Program-made: the position numbers and the translations under genes
Shown here: one piece after another, positions 35,509 through 45,842 of the stretch
Layout of the letters: each line of letters opens with the position of its first letter
How positions within the stretch are numbered: position 1 is the stretch's first letter
The notes under the pieces: model-generated
Seen by the model: the letters and a program-made list of their open reading frames with translations, nothing else
What the model was told of the DNA's origin: nothing
The model's database searches: none
Assembly: GCF_001695835.1 (NCBI RefSeq)
Contig: NZ_MBSO01000030.1
Coordinates: forward strand, 1-61,689
Length of the DNA stretch: 61,689 bases
Direction of reading: 5' to 3'
Source of the DNA: Ensifer sp. LC11
GTDB lineage: Bacteria; Pseudomonadota; Alphaproteobacteria; Rhizobiales; Rhizobiaceae

Positions 35509-38373
35509 TTATTCGGCTGCTTCCGCGTAGCTTTCCAGCGGCGGGCAGGTGCAGACGAGGTTACGGTCGCCGTAGACGTTGTCGACGCGGTTGACCGGCG
35601 ACCAGTACTTGTCGACCCGGAAGGCACCCGGCGGGAAGCAGGCCTGCTCGCGCGAATAGGGACGATCCCAATCGCCGACCAGGTCTTCGACCGTGTGAGG
35701 AGCGTTCTTCAGCGGGTTGTTGGTCTTGTCCATCCGGCCTTCTTCGATCGCACGAGCTTCCTCGCGGATCGCGAGCATCGCATCGCAGAAGCGGTCGATC
35801 TCTGCCTTGGTCTCAGACTCTGTCGGCTCGATCATGAGCGTGCCGGCAACCGGCCAGCTCATGGTCGGCGCGTGGAAGCCGCAGTCGATCAGGCGCTTGG
35901 CCACATCGTCGACGGTCACGCCGGCGCTCTCGACCAGCGGACGGGTATCGATGATGCACTCATGCGCGACACGGCCCTTCGACGACTTGTAGAGCACCTC
36001 ATAGGCGCCCTTCAGCCGTGCGGCGATGTAGTTGGCATTGAGGATCGCCACCTTGGTCGCCTGGGTCAGGCCTTCGCCGCCCATCATCAGGCAGTAGCTC
36101 CAGGAGATCGGCAGGATCGAGGCCGAGCCGAACGGAGCAGCCGAAACCGCACCATCCTCGCCGTCCGTTTCCGGGTGGCCGGGCAGGTAGGGTGCCAGGT
36201 GCGCCTTGACGCCGATCGGGCCCATGCCGGGTCCGCCGCCGCCGTGCGGAATGCAGAAGGTCTTGTGCAGGTTCAGGTGGCTGACGTCGGAGCCGATGTC
36301 GCCGGGGCGGGCAAGGCCGACCATGGCGTTCATATTGGCGCCGTCCATGTAGACCTGGCCGCCGTGCTTGTGCACGATCTCGCAGACCTCACGCACGTTC
36401 TCTTCGAACACGCCGTGGGTCGAGGGATAGGTGATCATGCAGCACGAGAGGTTTTCCGCATACTGCTCGGCTTTCGCACGGAAATCATCCATGTCGATGT
36501 CGCCGTTTTCACTGACCTTGATGACGACCACCTTCATGCCGGCCATCTGGGCCGACGCCGGGTTGGTGCCGTGCGCCGAAGTGGGGATCAGGCAGACGTC
36601 GCGATGGGCGTCGCCCTGTGCCAGGTGGTAAGCGCGGATCGTCAGCAGACCGGCATACTCGCCCTGAGCGCCCGAGTTCGGCTGCATCGAGATCGCATCA
36701 TAGCCGGTGACGGCGCAGAGCTTCTCGGACAGGTCCTCGATCATGTGCTGGTAGCCGGCCGCCTGATCCTTCGGAACGAACGGATGGATCTCCGAGAATT
36801 CCGGCCAGGTGATCGGCAGCATTTCCGCTGTCGCGTTGAGCTTCATCGTGCACGAGCCGAGCGGGATCATCGCCCGGTCGAGCGCGAGGTCGCGGTCCGA
36901 CAGCCGGCGGATGTAGCGCGTCATCTCGCTTTCGGCGCGGTTCATGTGGAAGATCGGGTGCATCAGGTACTCGCTGGTGCGCAGCAGCGGCTGCGGCAGG
37001 CGGTAGCCCGGCTCGAACTCTTCCACCTTGAAGTCGCCACCGAAGGCGCGCCAGACGGCTTCGAGCGTGACGGGGCGCGAACGCTCGTCGAGGCTGATAC
37101 CGATCCTGGTCTCGCCGATCTTGCGCAGGTTCACTTCCTCGGCGACGGCAGTCTTGAGGATGATGCCCTGCAGCTTGCCGACTTCGACGGTGATGGTATC
37201 GAAGAACACGTCCGGCTCGACGGTGTAGCCAAGCTTTTCAAGGCCCATGGCCAGGCGAACGGTCTTCTGGTGAACGCTCTGCGCGATCGCCTTGATGCCC
37301 TTCGGTCCATGGAAGACCGCATACATCGAGGCCATGACGGCAAGCAGCACCTGCGCGGTGCAGATGTTCGACGTCGCCTTTTCGCGGCGGATATGCTGTT
37401 CGCGGGTCTGGAGCGACAGCCGATAGGCGCGGTTGCCGCGCGCATCGACCGAAACGCCGACGAGACGGCCGGGCATCGAGCGCTTGTGGACGTCCTTGAC
37501 CGCCATGTAGGCCGCGTGCGGACCGCCATAGCCGACCGGAACGCCGAAGCGCTGGGTGCAGCCGATGGCAATGTCTGCGCCCATTTCGCCCGGGGACTTC
37601 AGAAGCGCCAGCGCCAGCGGATCGGCAGCGATCGTCGCGATCGCGCCGGTCTGGTGCAGGCGGGCGATCAGGCCGGTGAAGTCATGCACGTGGCCGTAGG
37701 TGCCCGGATACTGGAAGATCGCGCCGAAGACGTCGACCGGGTCCAGATCCGTGAACGGGTTACCGATGACGATCTGCCAGCCGAGAGGCTCGGCACGGGT
37801 CTTCAGGAGCGCGATTGTCTGTGGGTGGCAGCTCTCGTCAACGAAGAAGGCCTTGGCCTTCGACTTCGAGACGCGCTCGGCCATGGCCATGGCTTCGGCG
37901 GCAGCTGTCGCTTCGTCGAGCAGCGAGGCGTTGGCAACATCGAGACCGGTCAGGTCGCAGACCATGGTCTGGTAGTTGAGCAGCGCTTCGAGACGGCCCT
38001 GGCTGATTTCCGGCTGATAGGGCGTGTAGGCCGTGTACCAGGCCGGGTTTTCCAGGATGTTGCGCTGGATCACCGGCGGCGTGATCGTGCCGTAGTAGCC
38101 CTGGCCGATCAGCGAGACGAGCTTCTGATTGCGGTTGGCCGTTTCGCGCATCTTGTCGAGCGCTTCGCGCTCGGTCATCGGCGCGCCCCAGGCGAGCGGC
38201 GTCTTCTGCCGGATCGACGGCGGCACGGTGTCGTCGATGAGCGCATCGAGCGTCGGGTACCCGACGACCTTCAGCATCTCGTCCATTTCGGCCGGCGACG
38301 GGCCGATATGACGCCGGTTAGCGAAGTCATACGGCTTGTAGTCGGTAAAGGTGAAATCCTTGGGCATGCTCAT
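35509..38373 (-). CDS. gcvP: Glycine dehydrogenase (decarboxylating), P protein
   Basis: GcvP decarboxylates glycine and passes the aminomethyl group to the lipoyl arm of GcvH. The 954-residue length is normal for the single-chain form. The PLP lysine is in [17 protein letters not shown], and PSTHGVFEE and [10 protein letters not shown] are also typical. It is the last gene of the gcvT-gcvH-gcvP operon; its start overlaps the gcvH stop by one base (TGATG). The whole operon lies under the glycine riboswitch. Confidence 0.98.
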   Translation of the reverse strand: MSMPKDFTFTDYKPYDFANRRHIGPSPAEMDEMLKVVGYPTLDALIDDTVPPSIRQKTPLAWGAPMTEREALDKMRETANRNQKLVSLIGQGYYGTITPPVIQRNILENPAWYTAYTPYQPEISQGRLEALLNYQTMVCDLTGLDVANASLLDEATAAAEAMAMAERVSKSKAKAFFVDESCHPQTIALLKTRAEPLGWQIVIGNPFTDLDPVDVFGAIFQYPGTYGHVHDFTGLIARLHQTGAIATIAADPLALALLKSPGEMGADIAIGCTQRFGVPVGYGGPHAAYMAVKDVHKRSMPGRLVGVSVDARGNRAYRLSLQTREQHIRREKATSNICTAQVLLAVMASMYAVFHGPKGIKAIAQSVHQKTVRLAMGLEKLGYTVEPDVFFDTITVEVGKLQGIILKTAVAEEVNLRKIGETRIGISLDERSRPVTLEAVWRAFGGDFKVEEFEPGYRLPQPLLRTSEYLMHPIFHMNRAESEMTRYIRRLSDRDLALDRAMIPLGSCTMKLNATAEMLPITWPEFSEIHPFVPKDQAAGYQHMIEDLSEKLCAVTGYDAISMQPNSGAQGEYAGLLTIRAYHLAQGDAHRDVCLIPTSAHGTNPASAQMAGMKVVVIKVSENGDIDMDDFRAKAEQYAENLSCCMITYPSTHGVFEENVREVCEIVHKHGGQVYMDGANMNAMVGLARPGDIGSDVSHLNLHKTFCIPHGGGGPGMGPIGVKAHLAPYLPGHPETDGEDGAVSAAPFGSASILPISWSYCLMMGGEGLTQATKVAILNANYIAARLKGAYEVLYKSSKGRVAHECIIDTRPLVESAGVTVDDVAKRLIDCGFHAPTMSWPVAGTLMIEPTESETKAEIDRFCDAMLAIREEARAIEEGRMDKTNNPLKNAPHTVEDLVGDWDRPYSREQACFPPGAFRVDKYWSPVNRVDNVYGDRNLVCTCPPLESYAEAAE

Positions 38374-38735
38374 CAGGCGACGAGCTCCTTGTAGGCCGCT
38401 TCTTCGAGAAGGGCGTCGGCTTCGCTGGGGTTGGCAAGCTTCAGCTTGAAGAACCAGGCAGCACCCTGCGGATCGCTGTTGACCAGCGACGGGTCGTCGA
38501 CAATCGCCTGGTTGACTTCGACGATTTCGCCATCAAGCGGACAATAGACGTCGGAAGCTGCCTTGACGGATTCGACGGTGGCAGCGCTATCGCCCTTCGA
38601 GAAGGTGGATCCGGTTTCCGGCAGTTCAACGAAGACGAGATCGCCGAGCTGGCCGGCAGCGTGCTCGGTGATGCCGACGGTTGCGACACCAGCTTCGATC
38701 TTCAGCCACTCGTGTTCCTCAGTGAACTTCAACAT
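38373..38735 (-). CDS. gcvH: Glycine cleavage system H protein
   Basis: GcvH carries the lipoyl arm that shuttles between the P, T and L proteins. The 120-residue protein has the lipoyl lysine K58 in [25 protein letters not shown] starts it, and a longer frame is open for 14 codons further upstream, but that extension is not part of the family. The start is 16 bases after the gcvT stop. No lipoyl ligase or synthase is in the window. Confidence 0.97.
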   Translation of the reverse strand: MLKFTEEHEWLKIEAGVATVGITEHAAGQLGDLVFVELPETGSTFSKGDSAATVESVKAASDVYCPLDGEIVEVNQAIVDDPSLVNSDPQGAAWFFKLKLANPSEADALLEEAAYKELVA

Positions 38736-38751
38736 GTGCGCTCTCTCCTGA

Positions 38752-39891
38752 TCAGCGTTTGTAGGTTTGTTTGACAAAGGGCAGGGCGGCGACCGCTACA
38801 GGCAGGTACTTGCCGCGCACTTCCGCAAAAAGGGTGGTGCCGTTTTCCGTGTGGCCGGAATCGACATAGCCCATGGCGACAGGGCCATCGACGGAGGGGC
38901 CGAAGCCGCCCGACGTCACCTGGCCGACAGGCGTCTTGCCCTCGGCATCGGCGAAGAGATTGGCGCCGCCACGAACGGGCGCGCGGCCCTCCGGCTTCAA
39001 CCCGACACGACGACGCGAGGCGCCACCGGCAAACTGGCCGAGGATGCGATCAGCCCCCGGGAAGCCGCCTTCGCGGGCACCACCGGCGCGCCGCGCCTTC
39101 TGCATCGCCCATTCCAGCGCCGCCTCGACCGGCGTCGTCGTGGTGTCGATGTCGTTGCCATAGAGACAAAGGCCGGCTTCAAGCCGAAGCGAATCGCGGG
39201 CGCCGAGACCGATCGGCTTGACATCGGGATGCTCCAGCAGCCGCTGGGTCACATCGACAGCCGACTCCAGGGGAATGGAGATCTCGAAGCCATCTTCGCC
39301 GGTATAGCCCGAGCGGGAGATGATGCAGGTGACGTCGTGCAGATCGGCTTCGGCGACGTCCATGAAGCGCATGGCCGAAACGTCGGCCCAGAGTTCACCG
39401 AGAACCGCCTCGGCATGCGGGCCCTGCAGCGCGATCAGCGCGCGATCGTCGAGCATCGTGACTTCGCAGGTGTCTGCGAGCCCCTTCTTCAGATGCTCGA
39501 AATCGGCATCCTTGCAGGCGGCGTTGACGACGAGAAACAGGTGATCACCACGGTTGGCGATCATCAAATCGTCGAGGATGCCGCCTTCCGCATTGGTGAA
39601 AATCGCATAGCGCTGACGGCCCTCGCCAAGGCCGAGCACGTCCACCGGCACCAGCTTTTCCAGCGCAAGCGCCGCATCTTCGATCTTGCCGGACTTCGGC
39701 CGAACGATGACCTGGCCCATATGCGAGACGTCGAAGAGACCGGCGGCAACACGGGTGTGCTGGTGTTCCTTCATCACGCCTTCAGGGTACTGCACCGGCA
39801 TGTCGTATCCGGCAAAGGGCACCATGCGCGCGCCGAGTGAAAGGTGCAGCGCATGCAGCGGCGTATGTTTCAAGTGAGGATTGTCTTCCAA
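38752..39891 (-). CDS. gcvT: Aminomethyltransferase, glycine cleavage T protein
   Basis: GcvT releases ammonia and gives methylene-tetrahydrofolate. The 379-residue protein opens with [23 protein letters not shown], and shows [30 protein letters not shown] and [11 protein letters not shown], all folate-binding or structural segments of the family. It is the first gene of the operon and lies about 70 bases after the riboswitch. Part of its middle (around [14 protein letters not shown]) is Gly/Arg-rich but within family range. Confidence 0.97.
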   Translation of the reverse strand: MEDNPHLKHTPLHALHLSLGARMVPFAGYDMPVQYPEGVMKEHQHTRVAAGLFDVSHMGQVIVRPKSGKIEDAALALEKLVPVDVLGLGEGRQRYAIFTNAEGGILDDLMIANRGDHLFLVVNAACKDADFEHLKKGLADTCEVTMLDDRALIALQGPHAEAVLGELWADVSAMRFMDVAEADLHDVTCIISRSGYTGEDGFEISIPLESAVDVTQRLLEHPDVKPIGLGARDSLRLEAGLCLYGNDIDTTTTPVEAALEWAMQKARRAGGAREGGFPGADRILGQFAGGASRRRVGLKPEGRAPVRGGANLFADAEGKTPVGQVTSGGFGPSVDGPVAMGYVDSGHTENGTTLFAEVRGKYLPVAVAALPFVKQTYKR

Positions 39892-39958
39892 ATCCGGCCT
39901 CCAGGTCTGGCGCTCCCGCGCCGGCTCACACTTCCGGCGTCAATCGCCGTCGATTCGA

Positions 39959-40113
39959 GCCCCCTCTGTCCCTTTGCCTGAGATTGTTATCCCTTCGGCG
40001 AGCGTAAAAACGCTTCTCTCCAGAGTCCTACCGGCACCTTGCTGGTCCTTTGGCCTGAGAGTTTCCGGGGCGGTTGCTCCTTCGGCACCGGATTGAACCG
40101 GCTTCTCCCAACA
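39959..40113 (-). promoter_or_regulatory. Tandem glycine riboswitch
   Basis: The minus-strand leader of gcvT has two successive glycine aptamers. The first starts GGGAGAAGCCGG and includes CCGAAGGAGCAA and ACTCTCAGGCCAAAGGACC. The second starts CTCTGGAGAGAAGCG and includes CGCCGAAGGGATAACA and TCTCAGGCAAAGGGACAG. These CGCCGAAGG and CTCAGGCAAAGG cores, twice in a row with a short linker, are the diagnostic pattern. In known cases glycine binding turns on gcv expression. The region between the switch and gcvT is about 65 bases. Confidence 0.96.
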
Positions 40114-40276
40114 AGATCGTCTCCAGATAACGGCGAAGGCGGGAGCTTGGCAAGAGGGCGGTGTCGCGGTGAAACACATTTTTGTCGCATGACCATAAGA
40201 CGCAGCCAAGGCGGGTGCGGCAATTCTGCCTTTGCATTCTTCTCCAGTTGAGGATAACCCAAGGCAGAGACCGGGG

Positions 40277-40672
40277 ATGACCATGACAGGGCGCGAAGGC
40301 AAATTCGGGGTAGCAGTGCGGCTGATCGCCGTATTCGCGCTCGTTTTCCTGACCTTTGCCCACAAGCCGCTCAGCGCCAAGACACTGGGCCCGGCCGAGA
40401 TCGCCGCCTATCAGCTGCCTGACGGTACGACCGCCGAAATCTGCTTCGGCATGGACGGCGTCGATCACGACAGCGGCAAGGGCCAGTCCATGGCTCCGGT
40501 CTGCGAGGCCTGCCGCCTCTCGGGTTCGATCCTGCTGCCGGTTCCGCCAGCCGAGAGTGTTCGCGCCGATACCGGCGAATGGCAGATTTCGCCGGTTTTC
40601 GCCGAAAGCAGCGCGCTCCGCCAGCCTCTGCGCCTGCTGCCGCCTTCACGCGGGCCGCCGGCGCGTTCGTAA
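40277..40672 (+). CDS. DUF2946-like exported protein
   Basis: The 131-residue protein has a basic N-terminus and one hydrophobic segment (about residues 14-28, RLIAVFALVFLTF), probably a signal peptide. A cysteine pair in APVCEACRLSG and histidines in GVDHDSGKG make it look like DUF2946 proteins linked to copper genes. ATG at 40277 is preferred to the longer frame. It starts 163 bases from the divergent riboswitch and is followed by the copper-protein gene on the same strand, with 94 bases between. Confidence 0.75.
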   Translation: MTMTGREGKFGVAVRLIAVFALVFLTFAHKPLSAKTLGPAEIAAYQLPDGTTAEICFGMDGVDHDSGKGQSMAPVCEACRLSGSILLPVPPAESVRADTGEWQISPVFAESSALRQPLRLLPPSRGPPARS

Positions 40673-40766
40673 TCCTCCTCTCGCATTCCCATGACAATCT
40701 GCCGCTTTGCGCGGCGTCGACCACCGGAAACCGGGCAAAGCCCGCGCGTGGTCAGGAGATTACGAC

Positions 40767-41750
40767 ATGAACACGACCAGACTGGTTTCGCTTTCGCTCG
40801 GCCTTACCCTCGCCGCGAGCGGCATTGCCCATGCCCACGCCACGTTCGAAAACGACAAGGCGCCGGTGGAGACCACCTTCAAGGCGGTGCTGCAGGTGCC
40901 GCATGGTTGCGACGGCAAGCCGACCACTGAAGTGCAGATCAAGCTTCCGGAAGGCTTCGTCTTCGCCAAGCCGCAACCGAAGCCCGGCTGGGAGCTCGAG
41001 GTGATCAAGGGCGACTACCAGAAGACCTACGACAATCACGGCAAGAAGGTCTCGTCGGGCCCGTTGGAAATCCGCTGGAAGGGCGGCAACCTCTCCGACG
41101 ACTACTACGACACCTTCGTCGTTCGCGGTAAGCTCTCGGGCTTCGACAAGGAGACCGTGCTCGCCTTCCCGACCACACAGCTTTGCGGCACCGATGGCAA
41201 GGTCGTCTGGGACGAGGTTGCCGCCGAGGGCCAGAATGCGCATGACCTGAAGAGCCCGGCACCGACAGTGACCGTCACGATGGCGGATGCCGCCGATCCC
41301 CATGCCGGCCACGGTGGGCATATGGCGGCCGACGGTTCGGCAAAGATCGGCGATCTCGAAATCTCCGCCGGCTCGGTCAAGGCCATGCTGCCCGGTGCCA
41401 AGGTCGGCGGCGGTTATTTGACGATCAAGAACGCGGGCGAATCCGAGGATCGGCTCGTGGCCGTCGAAAGCCCCGCGGCGAGCCGGGTCGAAATCCACGA
41501 AATGAAGACCGAGAACGACGTGATGAGAATGCGCAAGCTCGATGACGGCGTTGCCTTGCCGGCAGGAGAAACGGTCGAGCTGAAGGCCGGTGGCCTGCAT
41601 CTGATGTTCATGGATGTGAAGACGCCGTTCAAGGAAGGCGATGCGGTTCCCGTCACGCTCGTCTTCGAAAAGGCGGGCAAGGTCGACGCGACGCTGCCGG
41701 TCGGCGCTGCCAAGGGTGGCGAGGCGACCGGCGGCCAGAAGCATCATTGA
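40767..41750 (+). CDS. YcnI (DUF1775)-PCuAC copper-binding fusion
   Basis: This 327-residue exported protein has two copper domains. A signal peptide ends at AHA (residue 23), leaving H24 as the mature N-terminus, as in the histidine-brace site of YcnI. The DUF1775 domain runs to about residue 180. A linker with HAGHGGHM follows, then a PCuAC domain with HEMKTENDVMRMR and GGLHLMFM, whose His and Met residues bind Cu(I) for delivery to cytochrome oxidase. AGGAG precedes the ATG at 40767. It should work in the periplasm. The fused form appears in Rhizobiales. Confidence 0.92.
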   Translation: MNTTRLVSLSLGLTLAASGIAHAHATFENDKAPVETTFKAVLQVPHGCDGKPTTEVQIKLPEGFVFAKPQPKPGWELEVIKGDYQKTYDNHGKKVSSGPLEIRWKGGNLSDDYYDTFVVRGKLSGFDKETVLAFPTTQLCGTDGKVVWDEVAAEGQNAHDLKSPAPTVTVTMADAADPHAGHGGHMAADGSAKIGDLEISAGSVKAMLPGAKVGGGYLTIKNAGESEDRLVAVESPAASRVEIHEMKTENDVMRMRKLDDGVALPAGETVELKAGGLHLMFMDVKTPFKEGDAVPVTLVFEKAGKVDATLPVGAAKGGEATGGQKHH

Positions 41751-41770
41751 CGTGATAGTTTGCGACGGCC

Positions 41771-42127
41771 TCAGGCGGCGTCGCTTTCATCCTCATGGCC
41801 GGCGGGTTCCTCCTGCCGGCTTTCGTCTTCGCGCCTCTCCTCGGCGCCATCGTCGTCGCGCATGAACTCAAGATAGCGACGCAAGGCTTCGGCCTCTGAT
41901 CGCTCCGGCAGGCGACCATCTGCACTCATCAGCATGAAAGACAAGGGCAGGGCGCCCTTCATTTTCGGGATCGCGTCGGGCGTCAGCGCGGGTTGCTCGG
42001 TGCGCTTGGTCGAAAGCAACGTGATCGCTTCGTCGGTTGGACCGTCGCCACGCACACGCGCCGACGGCTTCAGCGCTTCCGCTGCATAGGCCGCTGTCGT
42101 CGCGGATACGGTGACCACCTGCGTCAC
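41771..42127 (-). CDS. Hypothetical protein
   Basis: I do not recognise this 118-residue frame. It starts with GTG, has an N-terminal third rich in Ala, Ser and Thr, a central hydrophobic patch PKMKGALPLSFMLMSADGRLPERSE, and an acidic C-terminal third rich in Asp, Glu and Arg. It stands convergent to the copper gene 20 bases from its stop, and has no partner. Codon use fits the neighbours, so it is likely a real gene, but this is only moderate. Confidence 0.5.
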   Translation of the reverse strand: MTQVVTVSATTAAYAAEALKPSARVRGDGPTDEAITLLSTKRTEQPALTPDAIPKMKGALPLSFMLMSADGRLPERSEAEALRRYLEFMRDDDGAEERREDESRQEEPAGHEDESDAA

Positions 42128-42245
42128 GTTCTTCCTGCCTTGCCGTTGCCAATCCTTTCTTATCGCTCAGTTCAACTTTAAGGCGCGTGAAATCCAGTGG
42201 TCGCATTTTAGGAAAACTGTAATGATCCCCTCGAACACCTGTCGT

Positions 42246-42560
42246 CTATTCATCCTGCACGCGCGACAGGATGAGCCTTTGAACGTCAGGCTCCTGCGCG
42301 CGGATGGCGCTCATCAGCACGGCAAGCCGGCCGCGCAGGCCGTGGATCTGGTCGAGCAGTCCCATGGCGACATCGACGCCATCGTCGTTGACCCCCATCG
42401 GCCCGGTCAGATCCTGTATCAGCCGGGCTCGGGCAAGATCGGCCTCTTCAAACAGCCAGCCTGCTTCCGCCTCGCGGGGCATCAGCCAATGCTGTTCGAC
42501 CCAGATACGCAGAACCTTGACCTCAATGTCCAGGTGTTCGCAAAATTCCCGGTCGTTCAT
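42246..42560 (-). CDS. CbpM-like DnaJ modulator
   Basis: This 104-residue protein has a MerR-like helix-turn-helix start and a helical body, the pattern of CbpM, which binds and inhibits the J-domain of CbpA. EHLDIEVKVLRIWVEQHWLMP and RARLIQDLTGPMGVNDDGVDVAMGLLDQIHGLR are typical. Its ATG overlaps the stop of the DnaJ-like gene by 4 bases, so the pair are co-translated, as expected for CbpA-CbpM. Confidence 0.85.
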   Translation of the reverse strand: MNDREFCEHLDIEVKVLRIWVEQHWLMPREAEAGWLFEEADLARARLIQDLTGPMGVNDDGVDVAMGLLDQIHGLRGRLAVLMSAIRAQEPDVQRLILSRVQDE

Positions 42561-43474
42561 GCGTGTCCTCCCAAACCCTTACGCGGGTCTTCCGCCCTGC
42601 CTGCTTCCCAACTTTCGACGAAAGCGGAAAGTGCCGGATCGGGGGCCTGCGGCAGCGCGATCTTCAAGCTGACATAGGCGTCGCCATGGCCCCCGCCCGA
42701 CTTGTGCAATCCCTTGCCCTTCAACCGCAGCGTCTTGCCGGTGTTGGAGTGTGGAGGGATCGTCACGTTGACCGCACCGTCAATGGTCGGGACACGGATC
42801 TTGCCGCCGAGCACCGCTTCGCTCAGCGAGATCGGCACATCGTAGCGCACGTCATCGCCATCGGCCGAGAAAAGCGGGTGCGGGCGAACGCGAATGTCGA
42901 TCAGCGCGTCGCCCGCCGGCGCACCGTTGAAGCCAGCCTCGCCCTTGCCACGCAGCCTCAGGGTCTGGCCGTCGCGCGTGCCGGGCGGGATGGTGAGGTC
43001 GAGCGCCGGTCCGCCCCCCGGCAGGTTGATCTGTGTCTTGGTGCCATTGGCTGCGTCGAGAAAACCGACCTCCATGGAAAAATGCGCATCGCGACCGCGC
43101 TGGCTGCGCTGGCCGCCGGTGCGACGGGAAAAGAAGCTCGAAAATATATCGTCGCTATCGCCGAAGTCCGAAAAGCCATGTGTACTTTCATAGCGTCCGG
43201 CCGTTTCGCCCGACGTCGCGTAGTCCCGGTAGTATTGCCGGGGTGGGGTTTCCGCACCCGTCTCGTCGATCTCGCCGCGATCGTATTTCCCACGCTTGTC
43301 TTCATCGCTCAGCAAGGCATAGGCGGCCGACACCGCCTTGAAGCGGTCCTCGGCGCCCTTGTCTCCCGGATTGAGATCCGGATGAAGTTTCTTGGCAAGC
43401 TTGCGATAGGCGCTCTGGATGTCCTTCTGCGTCGCCTCGCGGCTGACGCCGAGCGTTTCGTATGGGCTCGTCAT
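42557..43474 (-). CDS. CbpA-like DnaJ-family co-chaperone
   Basis: The 305-residue protein has an N-terminal J domain (about residues 4-68) with the HPD motif at 31-33, a Gly/aromatic-rich linker, and a DnaJ C-terminal substrate-binding domain (about 120-290). The zinc-binding CXXCXGXG repeats of DnaJ are absent, so it is type II (CbpA-like). It stimulates DnaK ATPase activity. ATG at 43474 starts it; the longer frame upstream overlaps no family sequence. CbpM-like protein follows in the same operon. Confidence 0.9.
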   Translation of the reverse strand: MTSPYETLGVSREATQKDIQSAYRKLAKKLHPDLNPGDKGAEDRFKAVSAAYALLSDEDKRGKYDRGEIDETGAETPPRQYYRDYATSGETAGRYESTHGFSDFGDSDDIFSSFFSRRTGGQRSQRGRDAHFSMEVGFLDAANGTKTQINLPGGGPALDLTIPPGTRDGQTLRLRGKGEAGFNGAPAGDALIDIRVRPHPLFSADGDDVRYDVPISLSEAVLGGKIRVPTIDGAVNVTIPPHSNTGKTLRLKGKGLHKSGGGHGDAYVSLKIALPQAPDPALSAFVESWEAGRAEDPRKGLGGHA

Positions 43475-43679
43475 GCGATCTCCTTCAGGCAGGAGCGATT
43501 GGCGCCAGACCCGTGCCTTCAATCGCTCGGCTATGAGGATAGGGCAGATTTGCGCTGGTGAAAGGGGCGAGATCCGCCCCGCATCCGCCACCATTTTGCG
43601 AATGAGGGCGCTCTGTTACAATCGGCCACGAACTGAATGTTCGAGGCTGCATGCCGCCTCGACGCGCCGGGAGGTCTAA

Positions 43680-43922
43680 ATGTCCGTCCGCCTGCAACTC
43701 GCCATCATGGTCGGCCTGATGATCAACGCCATCCTGTTCGGGATCGGTATCGTCACCATCCTGTCGATCCCCGTCCTGGCCGACAACGCCAAGTATTCCA
43801 TCCCGGTCCTGGTAGTCGCCTGTTTTACCATAACGCCGTTCATCGCCTGGCTCATGGCGCCACGGCTGCGGCTCAGATACTGGCAGGACCGCGAGCAGGC
43901 GCGCAAGCAACAGTCGGTCTAG
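43680..43922 (+). CDS. Small two-pass membrane protein
   Basis: I do not recognise this 80-residue protein. Two hydrophobic helices are at about residues 8-30 and 41-60, and the C-terminus (RLRLRYWQDREQARKQQ) is strongly basic and likely cytoplasmic. It starts with ATG after GGGAGGT. It is divergent from the CbpA-type gene with 205 bases between, which hold no clear feature. Confidence 0.7.
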   Translation: MSVRLQLAIMVGLMINAILFGIGIVTILSIPVLADNAKYSIPVLVVACFTITPFIAWLMAPRLRLRYWQDREQARKQQSV

Positions 43923-44127
43923 CTGGACAACACAGCAGCGGAGCTGGCGCAGCTGCAACCGCGGGATGGCAAAATTCCGCGGCAAGCGGTCGCGCAATTT
44001 GCATCTTCAACGATTAATCATTTTGTTATACCACCATTTCACTACTTGTTTTCGAACCGGCTTCGCCGCAGATTCTTTCGAGTCTCAAGGACATAGCCGG
44101 GATGCAGGCCAGAAAGGGACCGACCTC

Positions 44128-44253
44128 ATGAGAACGATCGTATTGCTGCTTACGCTCTCCACACTGGCCGCTTGTTCGCAGACCGCCGGTGGTCCGCCGC
44201 GTGTCGTCGGCGGCGATGGCGATTATTATCAGGGTATCGTCGCTCCGAGGTAA
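44128..44253 (+). CDS. Small lipoprotein, 41 residues
   Basis: The protein begins MRTIVLLLTLSTLAACSQTA, a textbook lipoprotein signal with lipobox LAAC and cysteine at residue 16. The mature part is only 26 residues, ending DGDYYQGIVAPR. An AAAGGGA lies about 12 bases upstream of the ATG. Tiny lipoproteins of this kind are common in Rhizobiales and their role is unknown. A longer frame running upstream is probably not used. Confidence 0.7.
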   Translation: MRTIVLLLTLSTLAACSQTAGGPPRVVGGDGDYYQGIVAPR

Positions 44254-44392
44254 TCTGGTCACCTCTGCACGGAGCTGATCGATACGAAAGGTGGGATTGC
44301 CGTCATGCGATGGGATCCCAGAGCATTTTTCGATGGATCAAGGGCGGTTCACGCGCGCCGCCTGATACGGTTCGAACGACGTCCACTTCTTT

Positions 44393-45712
44393 TCAAAGCC
44401 AGCCCCCGGAAAACCCCGCCCGGCGAAGCCCGGTCACCACGGGTTGCGAGCGACGCATGATGTCCCAGAGCAGGCCGGTGCGGTAGTTTTCGACCATCAG
44501 CACGACCGGCCCCTGATCGATACCAAAGTGACAGGGGCTGACCCACCATCCCGTGTCGCTGCCTGCGACCGGGAAGGTCTGGTTGAAGGATGGCTTGAAG
44601 CCATAGAGCCTCGTCATCCCAAGACCCATCCGGGCACAGTTCCAGATCGTCGGGATGACGATCTCGGGCGCGAAAGGCAGGGATGCCACCACCACCCACG
44701 GCGAGACGGTGCCGTCATCCGGGCCGAACGGCGCACCGCGCGCGATATAGTCGAAGAACTCCCTTTGCGTGCCGTCGAAGTTCCCCCTGATCCAGCCAGG
44801 GCCATCGCTTGCGGTGAAGCCCCAGCAATGCGCACCGTATCCCTTGAAATTCATCGGATTGCGGATCGCATATTCCTGCTGGACGTAGGTCGCATGGCGG
44901 CTGTTCAGGAAGTAGTCGCTGTCATGTTCACGCATGTAGTGGTCACGGATGCCGCGAAAATCGATCCACATGTGCGAGAGCTGGTGGGTGAAGAGCGGTC
45001 CCGAGTAGAGCAGTTCCCGGCCGTAGATGTTCCGCCAATCGTAGCTTTCCGTGTAGGCGACATAGGATTCCGGCGGCAGCGGATGGGTGGGAGATCCCAG
45101 GCCGAGGATGTAGAGCAGCAGGCCCTCGTCGTAGCCGCGCCAGCGATAAGGGATAAAGCCGTTCTCCGGCCGCCAGCCATGGGTCAGCGTTAGCCCATGA
45201 TCGCAGGCCCAGTTCCAGTCTGCACGCTCGTAGAGAGCATTTGCCAGGTGGCGAATTTCCGCGTCCTCCGGGGATTCCCCGTCGAAATAGGCGGCAGCCG
45301 TCAGCGCGCCGGCAAAGAGAAATGCCGAGTCGATCGTGGACAGCTCGCATTCCCACACGCGCCTGCCGGTTTCAATGTCGAGGAAGTGATAGAAGAAGCC
45401 CTTGTAACCGGAAGCATCCGGCTCGGGTCCCTGCGGGCAGTCGAAGAGAAATTTCAGCCGCCGTCGCGCGATCTTCGCGGCGAAGTTGCGAATGATGATG
45501 CCGCGCTCGACGAGAACAGGTATTGCAGCCAGCGCCATGCCGATCGCAGCAATGCTCGAAGGCGCGTCGTCCATTGTCTTATCGCGGACCAACCCGTTAT
45601 CCGGGTTGGTGCAGTGGAGATAATAAAGGAGCGTCGTGAACTGGAGCCGAGCGAGGTCCTGCTCGGTTGGCATCCGCTTCACTTCGGGATCTGTCGACAG
45701 CATTTCCGACAT
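44393..45712 (-). CDS. PF10091/GH144-like glucoamylase family protein
   Basis: This 439-residue protein fits the glycoamylase-like (alpha/alpha)6 domain PF10091, also in endo-beta-1,2-glucanases of family GH144 and in the central part of cyclic glucan synthases. Segments include FYHFLDIETGRRVWECELSTIDSAFL, RWRGYDEGLLLYILGLGSPTHPLP, PLFTHQLSHMWIDFRGIRD and GFTASDGPGW. It has no signal peptide and would act in the cytoplasm. Its gene follows the phosphoketolase gene on the same strand with 229 bases, including a repeat, between. Rhizobia make cyclic beta-1,2-glucans, so a role in their breakdown is a reasonable guess. Confidence 0.82.
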   Translation of the reverse strand: MSEMLSTDPEVKRMPTEQDLARLQFTTLLYYLHCTNPDNGLVRDKTMDDAPSSIAAIGMALAAIPVLVERGIIIRNFAAKIARRRLKFLFDCPQGPEPDASGYKGFFYHFLDIETGRRVWECELSTIDSAFLFAGALTAAAYFDGESPEDAEIRHLANALYERADWNWACDHGLTLTHGWRPENGFIPYRWRGYDEGLLLYILGLGSPTHPLPPESYVAYTESYDWRNIYGRELLYSGPLFTHQLSHMWIDFRGIRDHYMREHDSDYFLNSRHATYVQQEYAIRNPMNFKGYGAHCWGFTASDGPGWIRGNFDGTQREFFDYIARGAPFGPDDGTVSPWVVVASLPFAPEIVIPTIWNCARMGLGMTRLYGFKPSFNQTFPVAGSDTGWWVSPCHFGIDQGPVVLMVENYRTGLLWDIMRRSQPVVTGLRRAGFSGGWL

Positions 45713-45842
45713 GGCGAGCCAACCGCAGCTACGAGGAAGGGATCAGTCATCACACCGAAAGCCGCTGCTTACAGAGCGGCTCTCCGCGCGATCAGGCGAT
45801 CAAGACAAAGCAGCCAGCCCCGGAAGGACACGGACGCGACCA

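Noticed and set aside
35413-38394. A 993-residue plus-strand open frame opposite gcvP.
   Set aside because: It is the shadow of gcvP; composition is rich in Arg, His and Asp as expected for antisense of a GC-rich gene.
39940-40470. Several overlapping minus-strand frames upstream of gcvT.
   Set aside because: They lie over the tandem glycine riboswitch and its upstream region and show no protein-like pattern.
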